Assembly (NCBI RefSeq): GCF_030272615.1
Contig: NC_081409.1
Coordinates: 203,032,449-203,096,448 of the forward strand
Direction: 5' to 3'
Source: Cryptomeria japonica
Taxonomy: Eukaryota; Streptophyta; Pinopsida; Cupressales; Cupressaceae
DNA: 64,000 bases
The translations under genes and the position numbers were made by a program. The notes under the pieces are model-generated. The model searched no databases and had not been told where the DNA came from. It saw only the letters and a program-made list of their open reading frames with translations. Positions 34,459-47,538 of the stretch are shown here, in pieces; positions within the stretch are counted from its first letter, which is position 1; each line of letters opens with the position of its first letter.

Positions 34459-35579
34459 TGAACACCGATTGGGACTAAGAGGGGGGTGAATCGGCCTGGA
34501 ACTTCAAAAATAGTTATTAATAAAATTATTAAACATCAACACTTTAACCATCAACACATCAAACAAAAACACATAAACAAATGAACACCAAATATACGTT
34601 GAAAACCCAAACAGGGAAAAACCACGATGAGAATCTAACTCACAATATGAATAACAATGCTTACAACATTTTAGGTTTGTAGCCAAGGAGAACAAACACT
34701 TGAAGGGCAAGATACAAACTACTATCGGAGGACTCACCGTCAATCAACAATGAATGAAATAGTTGAATTGAAAATGAGAAGGATTCTCTTGATCATGAAA
34801 TTGTCCTTGAATAGTAATCAAGCGACCAATAACATGGCAAACATCTCTGATAATCTCCACTATCACAACACTCTATCTAGCAAAATATATCATCTTCAAA
34901 GCTTTTCCCAAACTGACTTTTGCATCACGACAAACTCAAATCTTCTTGTAAATCATTTGCATACACTTCTCACACAATTCACTTCTCATCCATGCCCATT
35001 TCATCATTTTGCACATCTTATATATGAGATACAACATTGAAATCCTAAACAAGGGTCAGCCAAGACAATATTACATAAAATAGGCCACTCAGACCAAAAA
35101 AACTTAGATTGGTCCACTCCATGATAAAGAGGGAACCAAAACATATCATAATACATCATCCCATGAATAATCCAACAATCTACATACACTACCACATATT
35201 CCAAAGGACATTAAAAAACATAACATGTAGATATAATCAGTTAGTCGGCCATATAATCACTTCCAATGCAAAATACTCCATTGCGACCTTCACAAATCAA
35301 AGTGAGACCCAAATAATCACCTCAACCCATCTTCCACCACATATGCAAACCAAAAGAACATGATCCACTAAACCACAATGCAATCAACATCATATCTAGA
35401 CGGCACCAAAAGCATTCGAGACCACCCTGAATACAACATGACACAACCAACACCAAAAGTGTATCCAGACCAAACTCTATCCAGATAACCAAGTTCTGAC
35501 AAAGCATATCCGGGCCAATATCCATCTGGATAACTATGTTTGACATCAATGACAACCATGTAAGCTCATGCTATTAACA
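34459..35579 (-). repeat. Solo or orphan Sirevirus-like LTR
   Basis: Plus-strand TGAACACCGATTGGGACTAAG with GAGGGGGGTGAATC just inside matches the outer end of 26718-27813. The inner side ends CATGCTATTAACA after TGACATCAATGACAACC, the conserved LTR word. No polypurine tract is recognisable next to it and I could not match flanking five-base words (AGCAT left, AAGAG right), so ends may be off by a few bases. Confidence 0.55.
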
Positions 35580-37070
35580 AAGAGATCACTTGAAGTGAAA
35601 AAAATGAGGAAAGAAATGAAGGGAAGCATGTGAACCAATTAAGGATTAATGGAAGAAGAAAGGAATGGGAAGTAGGAAGGTTATGTCTCTTTCAAAGGAT
35701 AAAAATTATAAAGGGTTGTACTATTTCAAAGGGTGGAAATTGTGAAAGGTTGTGTCTCTTGCCAAATGATAGGCATGATGAAGAAATGTGACTTCTCCCT
35801 CACATGGGGAGATATAAATGGAAGAATGTTCATTTGAGGAAGAGATGGAAGGGAGATCGATTTGGAGAATAATATATCATTCTCAAAAGCAGCAATGAAA
35901 TGTAGCAATGAAGGGTGGTGACTCAATTCTAATGAAGGGTGGCGACTCAAGTCTTATGAAAGGTGGTGACCCTTTGACCAATGAAGTATAAAAGAGATCA
36001 TTCCAATCATTCAAGGATCACTTATCAATCAGCATTCCAATCATTCAAATCAAACAAACAATCAATTAGCAAATCATTCCATCGAATCCACAATCACTTA
36101 ATCATCACTCACCAATTCCTCAAATCATCAAATTAAAGAAATTCATTCATTCAATCAATCAATCATCAAAGGATTCTAATTTTACAAGGATATCAGATAT
36201 TTCTCTCAGCAATTTGACTTAACACTCCAGTTGTATAGCTTTGTATGCACACACATTAAATATCGTAACAATATTTATGACTACTTCTGCATATAAGTAC
36301 CAGTATATTTTTGCATATTAATAATGTCAATATTCTGCATATTTATAATTGATCATGTTGATATTCTAAATATCCATGTTTGACAATACATTATGCTCAT
36401 ATATGTTGTAATAGATCTGAATTGTGATATATTGTTGTTGGTTTATTTTGAGTGTTACTAGTCATGATGGAGGGAGAGAAGTTTACAAGTAGGGGAACAG
36501 TATTGGGGTCACCTTCTAGGCATGCCACCTCATGGTAAAGACTGGGGAGTCCCATGAGGGCAAACGGGTACAAAGGGTGTTGCCTTTGGGCCTATTAAGG
36601 ATAGACTTCCTAAGCACCCTATTGTGATGGCCCTCATGATCTCTGTCACATGTGGTGAATGAATGTGTTAATCTTGAGACATAGGATAGGGGTGGTAAGA
36701 TTAAGGAAAACAGTGATAGGATACCTCACAAGGTATTCCATCTCATATGGTATAGACCACATGAGACCAAGGGGAACGAGATCCGTCCTTGGGCCTAGGG
36801 TAGAGGGTCTCTGGGGCACCCTTATCTAGTCAATCTCTTCTACATCGTATATAATTAAACTCTCAAGCATAATTTATTCTTGTAATTAGGACTATGTCTT
36901 ACATATATATGATTGGTGTTTCCTAATTAATAGGTCTATTTAATGAAAAATGATTATTGTATATTTTCTAACTTACTTGCAGAGTTTCAATCGAAGGAAT
37001 AGGTATCTCTAAACCCTACTCTACCTCAATTAGGTTAAAAATTGGGTCTTTTTAATTTGGGGACATTACA
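35580..37070 (+). repeat. LTR-like block ending in ATTTGGGGACATTACA
   Basis: The right end reads GGGGACATTACA, then A, then TGGTGGACC, which could be an LTR end with a TGG primer site. A TATA-like GTATAAAAGAG lies at about 35989-35999. No start or partner copy was found. The 35900-35970 stretch repeats GGGTGGCGACTCAA / GGTGGTGACTCAA words. Confidence 0.35.
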
Positions 37071-37159
37071 ATGGTGGACCATGAGATGGGAAACTTATGT
37101 TGGTATGAGAGGTCATCAATCTGAGACAAGAATGACATATGCACTAAACCTTCTATGAT

Positions 37160-37700
37160 GTGTTGTTGGATAGTTCCTCAATCCAATGTTTTTTTACAAT
37201 GAATTTCTCAATCTTGCTAAAGAGGTGAATGAAGGTCTATTCCAATGCATCAAGAGATTTTTTTTCCTAAATCATAGAATCAACACATGATCATGGAAAA
37301 TTTACCTACATGCTAGTAGAGAAAGAGAGCTTTTTCCATGCTTTATTTCGTAGAAGGTCAAACCACTTTGAAACCAAGTTCTTGACAATTCACATTCAAT
37401 TTTCCCCTTATTATATGTCACACAAGTTTAAAGTTTGTTAATTTTTTAGAAGATTGAATTATCCTACTAATAGACTATCGGTTAGAAAGAAAATTGGTGG
37501 CCAGCTAGTGGAATAATTTTGTTAATGATGTCAGGAATTAAAATGGATGATAATGCACAATTAAATCAGCCATGCAATTCATCTACTAGTGAGCATTCTT
37601 GGAATGTGTTTTACCAAACAACTTTTTATTTAAGATAAAAAACCTCAAGGTAAAGAAAACTTTCATTTCCATTGGTAGATTGTGATTATCATTTTAATGC
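37160..37700 (+). pseudogene. hAT-family transposase fragment (C-terminal half)
   Basis: Translation shows FLNPMFFYNEF and VNEGLFQCIKRFFF near 37165-37255, then NWWPASG near 37485 and CNSSTSEHSWNVFY near 37580. These match the order and spacing of hAT transposase blocks: the LNPxFFY segment, WW, and the SSSxxERxWS dimerisation motif. Stops and frame changes show it is not functional. The upstream catalytic part is missing, perhaps displaced by the LTR-like block at 35580-37070. Confidence 0.65.
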
Positions 37701-38394
37701 TATCTACAATTATAATTTTTTTTGTATAGGTGATAATTATTGTTTTCTCCCATTTAGATGTAGATGACGCTTTATCATCAATCAACTAACTACATATTGC
37801 CCTCTCTCTTGATGGAAGGGTGCAACTATTTGGTGGAAGAATGCCAACAAAGATCACTTGACTATTTATACCCCTAATTCCCCTTAATTCCCAAGAAGAG
37901 GAGTCTTCCCAACGGGATAACTATTTAGCTTTTGGTGCAGCCTTGATGTGCCCTCCTCCTTCTACTCCTTCAAATCCCATTGTATGATTGCTTGCTCCAA
38001 CCTCTCAACCTACTCGTTCAACTTTGAATCAACTTCATATTATTCATGTGGTCGAGGGTCAATCTTCACCTTGTTGATCTTTTGTTGTTGCACACCAACT
38101 CATGCTAGAGTGTTGGGTGAGAAGCCAAGTAGAGAAAGGTTTGCGATTGTCTAAGTGGGACCTCAAGGATGCTATCTTTATCTTTTGTTTATAGTTGTTT
38201 GTGGCAACTTGACTACAATCGTACCTCACTATTTTTTTACTTTTGGAGAGCTTTGGTTTGCCCCATTGCTCATGGAACATGTTTCATCTGCCTTTTGGCT
38301 TTATTAGTGTACATGAGTTCAGACCCTTTCAATTCTACTTATCAATATCAAAAACAAACTAATGCATTTGATTTTAATATATTAAGGATTATCA

Positions 38395-39540
38395 AGTATG
38401 ATAACTCATTTGATGTTTGATGGAATTGATCCTAATTTAAAGTGGCTTTTTTGTGCAAAAAGGAGCCACTTGAGAAATATTATAATATCTTAAGGATATT
38501 CAACATATTTGATTAAGTGTGGTTGAATCAAATCAAGAGAGCATAATGTTGAAGCTCAATTATCATGAATTATAGCCTTCCACTACAATGTAATTCATAG
38601 CAAGTAGCCTCATTAACTTCGTTTGCTTTGCTTTTCTTTGTAGCTTTTTGACATTTGTATTTTGTAGTTTGTAATTGATTTTGAAGGATCAAATATTGAA
38701 GTCAAACTATCGAGTAACATACTATACAATGTGCACTATTGGGTTCATTTGCTTTGTTTATTTGCAACTTGACATTATTTTTTGGTGGCCAACTACTGGA
38801 AATATTTTGGTAGTCATTTGCCACAAATTAATATAGACAATCATGCACAATTAAGTAAACCGTGCAATTCATCTACTAGTGAGCATTCTTGGAATGTGTT
38901 TTACCACAACTTTTTCCTTAGGACAAAAACCTTCAAGGTAAAGAAACTTCAATTTCCATTTATAGATTGAGATTATTGTTTTCCTATTATCTACAATTAT
39001 AATTTTTATTTCATATGGGTAATAAACTAATGCATTTGATTTGATTATATTAAGGTTTGTCAAGTATGATTACCCAATCGACCATGATGAAATTGGTCCT
39101 AACTTAGAGTGGTTTGTTAATGCAAAGGACCCATTAGAAAAGAAAGATTATAATATCTTGAGGATGTTCAATATACTTGATGAAGAGTGGTTAAATCAAA
39201 TCAAGAGTGAGCATAATGTTGAATATCAATCATCATGAATTATAATCTTCTACTACATTGTGCTTCATTGCAACTAGCCTAATTGGCATCGTTTGCTTTG
39301 CGTTTCATTGTAGCTTGACAAACTAATGTATTTGATTTGACCATATTAAGGATTGTCAAATAAGATTACCTAGTCGACCTTGATGAAATTGATCCTAACT
39401 TAAAGTGGTTTATTAATGCAAAGGACCCACATGATGAGAAACATTCTAACATCTTGAGGATGTTCAATATGTTTGATGAAGAGTGATTGAATCAAATTAG
39501 GAGTGAGCATAATAAGTATCATGAATTATAACCTCCTACT
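38395..39540 (+). repeat. Repeated copies of the hAT transposase 3' end
   Basis: The tail following the dimerisation motif occurs three times: 38395-38570, 39055-39235 and 39345-39510, all sharing AAGTGGTTT-like, AATATCTTGAGGATGTTCAA and GTGAGCATAAT words. The best preserved (39041-39238) reads WFVNAKDPLEKK and ILDEEWLNQIKSEHN. The dimerisation block itself is repeated at 38782-38970 (YWKYFGSHLPQINIDNHAQL, then SEHSWNVF), near-identical over long stretches to 37560-37690. This indicates segmental duplication of the pseudogene end after or during its decay. Confidence 0.65.
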
Positions 39541-42500
39541 AAATTGTACTTCATACCAACTAGACTAATGGCCTTCATTTGCTTTGTGTTTCTTTGTAAC
39601 TTGACATTTGTATTTTGTAGTCTATAATTGATTTTGAAGGATCAAATATTGAAGTCAAACTATTAGTAACATACTACATGTGTGCACTATTTAATGTGAA
39701 AAATCCATATTTGAAAATGTATTGTGTATTTTCTCCATATCTCTTACTATGTGCAATCAAACCAGATTTCTCTTCTCTTACGACCTGATCCTAATGATGG
39801 AACACACGTGTAATTGAAAATGATGATGAAGAAAAAAAATATAGAAATATACCAAACTAATACAATAGATTATGAAAATTGTTTTTAAAAATAGAACACC
39901 AATTTTTTTCTTAAATTTTTATGTACTTATAAAATTTTCAATTACATTCCAAAAATTGAAAATATTTTATCTTTAATTTACTGAGATATTCGCAAAAATA
40001 CTATGTGTTTCCATGGTTGCAATAACTTAGCTTTCTGATATCATGTTTGCTCATTCATTTCTTTTTTCTTTAATTAATTTTACCACAAAGTAGTACTCAG
40101 TGGAATATGCAACGATTATCGAAACAAGTTCACTTTGTTATAATACTTAATTTCAAAATAAATTTACTTCGTTTCAAACGATGATGTGATTTTTAAATAG
40201 ATTTCATCTTTCATTGACAGTGTGACATGTTGCACACGTGCGGGGAATAACGTCAGCGCCGAGTTGAGCGCTACATATGAATTTGATGTAAATTGTTCGC
40301 AGTTCCCTAGCAAGAAAGGAATACTTAAATCTGTAAATAGCCATTTCTCTTTTTTTATCTTCTTGTCCTAGATAGTAGATATATACATTTAAAAACCCAA
40401 GTGAGATGGGCAATGCTTTCATCTACTTTGGATCCATTTCCTTGGGACAGCCCTTAGTGTCTTAGTTAGATGGTTTATATAATGGTTTATATTATATAGG
40501 ATTTTCGGTTCAAATACAAGATGTACACGTTTTACTTACTACAGAATTTAAATTTGTAACTTCTCTTTCAAGAGTACAAGTTTTCTATCATTAGACCAAT
40601 TCAGATGTACTAAATTGCTCACCTAAATCAAAGATAAATAGCCAACAAAACAAAAACCACAGAATCATCAACAAACAAGAAAAACAAATAATAGTGGATA
40701 GTCCATAATTTCAATTCTCATAATTGCAGTGGGATCAACCCAGCATAAGCAGACAATCATTCTTTACCTGGAGCTTCCAACGTATTTTATTTTTTTCTCA
40801 TTTTAACTATATTAAAAGACAGATGAAAAATCATATCCGTGAGAATAAAGCAGATGCATATTGTTGCCAAGAAACACAACTGGTGTCTCATCGATTTTCT
40901 TAAATCTTCTTGACATCTAGTCTGATTGAATCTGATCCTTGGTCAAAGAGAGAAAAGTCATGTTGTGATTGCTCGTTATTTCAGGGGCTGAAAATATGAT
41001 AGATTTGAAAGTGTAAAGGTGAATTGGCAAGGATGTTTGGTCTTTTGTCCCGAGATTATGTCTGTTTTTGTAGGAACAAAACAATAAAGGAATCCTTCCT
41101 CAGACTGGCCTCATCTCTAAAGTACTTTTCATATCAGTAATGAAAACCAGCAATTAATGGAAATCTTGCTCAAAATTGATGACAGATGCATCTTATAATA
41201 CAAATGTCTTAAGGTATACCAAGCTACAGGCTACCACAATAACCTCATCTGATTGTAGAAAACCCAACCATCTCAAAATCTACGTATCTAGAGACCCAAT
41301 TAAAGAAGACCCTAATATGATGTATGATGTATCTCATAGTTGATGTGTTTTAAAATCTCAAGATCGTATCCATAATTTCCAATTATATTTGGAATCTGGA
41401 TACATAGGCCATAATAATATGGCCTCATCTCTAAAGTACTTTTCTCCTAAAGTGGGACAACGCATTGTATGATGTATCTCATAGTTGAGGTGTTTTAAAA
41501 TCTCAAGATCGTATCCATAATTTCCAATTATATTTGGAATCTGGATACATGGATGAAGTTAGATAACTCTCAGCAATATTGGCGCTCAAGTTATTGCAAT
41601 CTAATCCAGAAAACTCAGCTTGACAACATAAATAATATTGGTTGTAAGAATAGAACCAGAGTTGGTGAATGTATCATGATTATTGATCATGGCTTTATAG
41701 GTCAAATAGGCCTACTTTCACATCGTCTAATGATATTGTTTGAGACGGGCCCAGTTTGAATTTTATGGGCATGTATCTAATTTAGCAAGTGCAATCTGCA
41801 AAATTATAGTTTAAATTATGGACCAAGAGTGCATCCCTCGTTCAAAAGAAGTATTCCATGATTTTTCCATATGTCCATTCTTCCAGTTGCAAACATCATT
41901 AGAATAAAAGAGGAGAGCTTCTGGGATATGCATTGAGATGTTTTTCTGATAAGAGAATAGATCCACTAATAACACAAGTGATTGGGTAATCATCAGCACT
42001 GGTTGCATTGAGTGTTTCTTTGTCAGTATTTCAATTATGCATTTTTTGCAATAATATAGTTAGGTACACTTGACACTGACATGACTGTCACTCAATGTAA
42101 GGTTCAAAGTGCAAACACTTTATCACCCTAAGTGCTCACCAACTACATAAAGACATCGAATGGTTATGGCCTGGATTCTCGTCTTCTACTCTTCCAGCAG
42201 GAAGAAGGGAGATACTGTTGTGATGATAGTCTAGGCCATGTATGGCCAGGACGGTGATTATTTATTGGTAGCATTGATGTATTTACAAATAAGACCAAAC
42301 CAAGCTAAGAAGACAAGTTTTAGTATATATGACCATGCATATTGACAAAGTGTTATGCTTTATTGCAGAAATGGGCCAAAAAAATGGAGCTTAGAGTTGT
42401 GAATCCCCGCATTGGCCAAAACAATCATGCAGGAACTACCGATTAAAATTTCCTAAAAAGTACTTCAAATTCAACTTTTTGAACATTCCTAGGCAAGAAA

Positions 42501-45029
42501 CTATGAATGGGTGAAATTGACTAGTGGATAAAAGTAAAACAGGCAACAATCTGCATGAAGATCAAGTTCCCTCACCCAGGCCACAATATGATATCCAACC
42601 AAGATCTAACACAGGCTTCCACAGAAGTTATTGGCTGGTCTCTAGTCCCTAGTGCACGAGATCAAAAACCTAAAACTATATGCTTTGCACATTCTATTTG
42701 GAGAAGCTCATAGTATCAATCTACTAAATGTCAAATATGACTGAATATAGAGAGACCAAACCGAAAACACAAAAATCTAGTGGCACACAAAAATAACACA
42801 TAAAAACTCAAGCAAGACATGCTTTAACATTATTGCTGTAATTCAGAAGTGAAGCTCAAATATTTTGACATCCTAGAGATCTGTCCACTGGATCTGACAG
42901 AGATGCAGAAACATGAAATCCATAACTGTAATATAGTTTCCAATTTCATTCTTACATAGAACCACAATATGAATACAAAATTAAAACAAAATAATTTTAC
43001 AAGAGTACTCCAGTTATAGGAAAGAAATGGATTTTCATGCTGCAATTCCAGAAGGAAGTACTTCAGGGAGTTATGTTTTCAGGACAGCCTCAATTAGGAA
43101 AAGGGTGGAGCAGGAGTGAAAGCTTCAGAAACATAGCCATGGAACCATAAAGCGAATCCCCTTATATACACCACCACTATATGAGATCCAAGTGAGAAAT
43201 TGGGTGGACATCTCACTAAGTTACAAGTAGATCCTCTCTGAAACATGAATTAAAGTTTAAGATTAATGACTGAAATTCTATACTTATTTAATATCACACA
43301 TGACTGAAATGTAAGCAACCAAATTAGAACCATAGGCTCGAAAACCTAGTTCACTCCAAAAGCCGACTCACAATGACCAGAATGTTATAGATGTGACTAA
43401 TCCTGCAATCCTGAATTTGACTTGGCTCTTTGAGAGAAAAGTAATCTCTATCTGGCATCAAAATTACCAAAAAAATTTATTATTAGTAAGAGTTAGTTTG
43501 ATTCAACATTTAATCAACTCTCCAAGAGTTATCAACAGCCAAAAATTATTTGGAGTTCTTGCTGGGTGTTCTGTCAAATCTTAATCTGAGAGTGCGAAAA
43601 TCCTTCTAACTAGCATCTTTCGGTAGGGGGCATCATATATCATAGGCAAAATCCAGTTACAATCCACTGAATAAGTATCTGGGCTATTGTCTAAGTTAAA
43701 TTACTCATTTGACCTGGTTCTCACAGGTTACCTAGTACCACACTGAAAATGATCAACATATTGAATTTAAACTAGATTTTGGAAGACCATTGTTAAAGAA
43801 AAATCAGTTAAAAACTAAAACTTGTTTTCCCTAATTTTTCTATAAAATACATTCCTATTGTAATTAAACCTTAGGGTTTCTGTAATTTAACAGGATATCC
43901 CATGATAAGGCTCAACTATCATCTTTTTGCTACACAGCAGTCCCGAGTGATTAAAGCCTAAAGTCATTATAATAATCTACAGGCACAGCAGAAGCTACAA
44001 CATGTGCCTACTACTATAGCATCATCACCTGTCACTGAAACATGTGAAGGGAAATATAAAAAAATTTAAAACTTAAAAAATCTGGGCAAGTCTTTTGAAA
44101 GAACTCTTGGTATTATAAGTTCTGTGAAAGTAGAGAATCCTTTTCTGACTAAGATTCCACAGGTTCTACACTAACCTTAGGCAGTTTCTCGAAGAAATTT
44201 TTTTTCGTGCACTTTTGGAATTCTTCATTGATATTCTTCATTTCCAAATGTTCAATACTATTGGAATAATTCTTATGTTATAAAGAAAAGGCCAAAGAAT
44301 GAATGTTAGCCACTAAATCATCCACTACTGAAAGCCATGCCCCAATAGATACCCGATCTTAAAATTGGAGGAAGAACAATAGAATGTGCAACAAGCAAAT
44401 AGGGTTTGGTAGTAATGGTGCGATGGATATTGATTTCATTACAAAGAACATAAGTATTTTCCTCACAAGGTCAAAATTTTCAGGGTTTACACGAAGAAAA
44501 AAATGCATTTGGTGTGTGCACAGAATAGTTAGCAGGAAACTCCATTATAGGAGCATGAACTGCAACCACATCCCTATACCCACAAATTCTATGATTACAT
44601 TTATATATAATATAGTCATCTCCTTATTCATTTACCCGCATGCCCTGATTTGTTTGCTGTCCCTAATCCGTCTCCATATCCCCATAGCCTCTGGTAACTA
44701 TGGTGCACAAGTAGACCGAAGATACGGTCAACATTTTGAACATACACTGTTAAGGGTTTAAAACGTACCATAAGAAAAAATGCTTAGATTATTAACCTAC
44801 ACAAGGAGACCTTCCTTCGAATAACAAGAATGACATTAAATAGTATTTAATGCCACCATTCGGCATAAGAAAGTCCAGCAATACAATATATACAATTTTG
44901 TAAAAACGATGTAGATCCATCTCTAGGTACATATAAAAGCATTATACATCCAGTACCTGTTCAGAGATCGAATGGAATGATACAATCGTTGCTTTCTTTA
45001 AATCAGAGGTCAATCAAGTTAGAGTTTTA
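39541..45029. other. Long AT-rich interval without a recognised gene
   Basis: Short frames only. It lacks obvious LTR ends and differs from the flanks in having few long repeats, so it may be older single-copy DNA, possibly holding UTRs or introns of the gene at 45030-45818 or unrecognised non-coding sequence. A local duplication is annotated at 41322-41551. Confidence 0.4.
41322..41551. repeat. Local direct duplication of about 85 bp
   Basis: 41322-41407 and 41468-41551 share a near-identical stretch beginning GATGTATCTCATAGTTGA and ending GGAATCTGGATACAT. A second word, CCTCATCTCTAAAGTACTTTTC, occurs at 41108 and again at 41423, so the duplication probably involved about 300 bases with later change. 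Confidence 0.8.
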
Positions 45030-45818
45030 TTAGTAACTAGAAAAGCTCCTTCTGGAAGAATTAACAGGGGGCTTGTTCTGCGTCAAATAGAAAAGATCGT
45101 CCGTCATTAGCAAAATATACTCTAAAACCTCGGTCCGGGCATTTGTTAGATCCAGACGAGGAAGCCGCAGCTCTCGAGCCCTATAGGCAGGGGAAGGCGT
45201 AGGGTTCAAGCCATCCCACTGGAGCCGAAGCTTATAATCAATCTTTCTGTAAACAAAAACCTCCTTATCCACAGAACTAGTAACATTGAAAACGCTCCAC
45301 CCACGGCCTGCCAGAATTCTGGTGAACTTCTCCATACTATCGACAAATTCCCTGCTGATGCGCACAGCAAGCGAGGACTTGCGCGGATAAGCGACAGGGC
45401 TTCTATTATTTGACGGAAGATTTTCGACCCTAAAGAGGCCTCTGCTGAGGGTTACAAATTCATGAAGCTGTTGAGGGCAGGCATCAGTCAAGTGAGGAAA
45501 GGGCAGCCAGACAGACTCACGGGCGGCCATGCCAGGCCACGAATATATGAGGCGGCCATTGATTAAGTCCCCGCAGAATTCCATGCCCACATCCCGAGCT
45601 ATTTCGGCCACCCGGAGCTCATCCTTCACCACTTCCTCCGTCGGCACGAACACCAAATACGGGAAGTCTCTGCCATTGCCCATGCTCAGACTCAGTTTCC
45701 GGCTCCGGCTCCTCCATTTGGGCTGCTTGGGCAAGTAAAGAACCGCCTTGCGCAAAGAATTCCGGCGGTCTCCGTCGTCTCGGAGGACCAGGGATCGAAC
45801 CAGGCTCAGTGACAGCAT
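45030..45818 (-). CDS. Host-like single-exon protein, function not recognised
   Basis: An uninterrupted 262-codon frame with clearly higher GC than everything around it and no similarity to the retroelement domains nearby. ATG at 45816-45818. The first 45 residues are rich in Arg, Lys and Ser with few acids after residue 20, which could be an organelle transit peptide. The central part (YLVFVPTEEVVKDELRVAEI, CGDLINGRLIYSWPG, VWLPFPHLTDACPQQLHEF) and the C-terminal part (LRLPRLDLTNARTEVLEYIL) look like a folded soluble protein. No membrane segment or known motif was recognised. An AATAAA overlaps the stop (TAC TAA TAAAAC), a possible poly(A) signal. The reading frame lacks disabling changes, so it is probably a live gene; further exons cannot be excluded. 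Confidence 0.7.
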   Translation of the reverse strand: MLSLSLVRSLVLRDDGDRRNSLRKAVLYLPKQPKWRSRSRKLSLSMGNGRDFPYLVFVPTEEVVKDELRVAEIARDVGMEFCGDLINGRLIYSWPGMAARESVWLPFPHLTDACPQQLHEFVTLSRGLFRVENLPSNNRSPVAYPRKSSLAVRISREFVDSMEKFTRILAGRGWSVFNVTSSVDKEVFVYRKIDYKLRLQWDGLNPTPSPAYRARELRLPRLDLTNARTEVLEYILLMTDDLFYLTQNKPPVNSSRRSFSSY

Positions 45819-46860
45819 TTCCTCATTGCTTTAAAAATCGAAAAGGGCGAGCGGCGGAGTTTGCTTTCAGATTTGCAGAACAACACAAAAGTATCATGAA
45901 GAATGATGGGGCTCCAGATCAGCAGATAAAGAGAGCCTTTCCGTTACTTTTGGGCTGAGCTTTTAACGGAAAACGCGACATTAAATGCTTAGGCGCGCAT
46001 TACCTTTTGAACTGGACTTCTTCATGGCCTCTGAATCTGCTACGATTTCGTTGTTTACATACCAGTTCATCTTTTTCCCCTGCAGGCTACATTCTTTCTA
46101 CATGTAGGCCAACTGATTGCTTTTATCTCGAAGTCGTAAATGATGTAACAGGAATCTCCGTATTTCCTTTTGTTTATTAGTTTCTGCAGGTAGGCAGGTT
46201 CCTTGTGCATAATTGCAGGTTCCTTGTGCATAATTGTGTTGTCAGTTTAAAGTAAAGTGAAGAGACTAATGTCTGCGAATTTCCGCGTCAGAAATATTAT
46301 TTTATTTGGAACGATATACATGCACTCCGAGGTCTGTGGAATGAACTCCAAGGTCATTGGATTGAGTCGAAAATTAATTTTGAGTTCTAAATTAATCAAA
46401 TTTAAAAATAAAAATATGTTTGAGTACCTATTTAAGAGTATTATGCATGGTGGTGTTTGATTGCAAAGGTTGGCAATGCAAAAATCTACATATCTAATCT
46501 AAAAGAATAACAAACAAATCATTATGAATTGTAGAAACTTCATAAATTCAACATTATATATTTTTTAAAATTATACATAATTGATAAAATTGAACAATAT
46601 TATTATACTTTAATTATAAATAATTAATGAACTTTTCTTTGTATTGATTGTTCTTTATTTTACAAATATTTTAAATGTATATTTATTTTTTTAAACAAAA
46701 TTTAAAATAAAATGATTCTTATTTAAAACAAATAAAAATATATGATTTACATTAAAAAAAATTTATAATTCATTTTATATTATTTATATAAATGATTACT
46801 TTCATTTAATTATATTAAATAAATAATATGTACTTCAATAAATAAAAACTGTAAATTAAG
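45819..46860. other. Upstream flank of the host-like gene, then very AT-rich DNA
   Basis: 45819-46130 is moderately GC-rich and probably holds the promoter and 5' UTR of the minus-strand gene; no clear TATA box was picked. A 21-base unit, GCAGGTTCCTTGTGCATAAT plus T, is tandemly duplicated at 46194-46214 and 46215-46235. 46500-46860 is almost pure A/T. Confidence 0.45.
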
Positions 46861-47165
46861 TTTGATCCATATCGAATCAGTTTGACCCATATCGACAAGT
46901 TTGACCCATATCGACAAGTTTGACCAATATTGACAAGTTTGACCCATACCGAATCAGTTGACCCATATCGAATCAATTTGACCCCTATCGACAATTCGTT
47001 TAACTCATACCGATTATTGAACCATATCGACAATCAAGATCCATACCAACTTGACCTATGTCGAATTTGAACCATATCGACATTTGACTCATATCGAACA
47101 ATGACTCACATCGACCCTAGACCGACTTTTCGACATCTCGCATCTCAACAGATGCAATCGATGCA
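46861..47165. repeat. Degenerate 19-20 bp minisatellite
   Basis: The unit TTTGACCCATATCGACAAG repeats with a 19-20 base period. The first six units (46861-46976) are well preserved; later units decay to CATATCGA words with variable spacing up to about 47165. About 15 units can be recognised. Confidence 0.8.
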
Positions 47166-47538
47166 TATCAACACATCGACAAGGTGCAAAACATCATAAC
47201 GAACCCAAAAAATATAATTTCCACGTGCACAAATGAGATGGAAATGGGCCCTTGAGGGTTTATATAGTCCACGTTGATGCAGGCGACTGTGGTGCCTCGG
47301 TGGACGTGTGGGGCATGTAATGAGCCAAAATATGACTTTGTTTTGTTAGATTTTGTCATAGAATTCTTGCTTAGGTCATGTGTCTAGGTAGTATATGGGT
47401 CAAAGGACTTTCCTGGTTGATGTCTTTTTAAGTATTTCTGGAACTGATTTATCATATACCTAAGGTTGTTATCTAATGATTTTTATACAGTCCATCTATG
47501 CAGATTATCTAAATTAATCTTATAATGTGGTTAATTTA

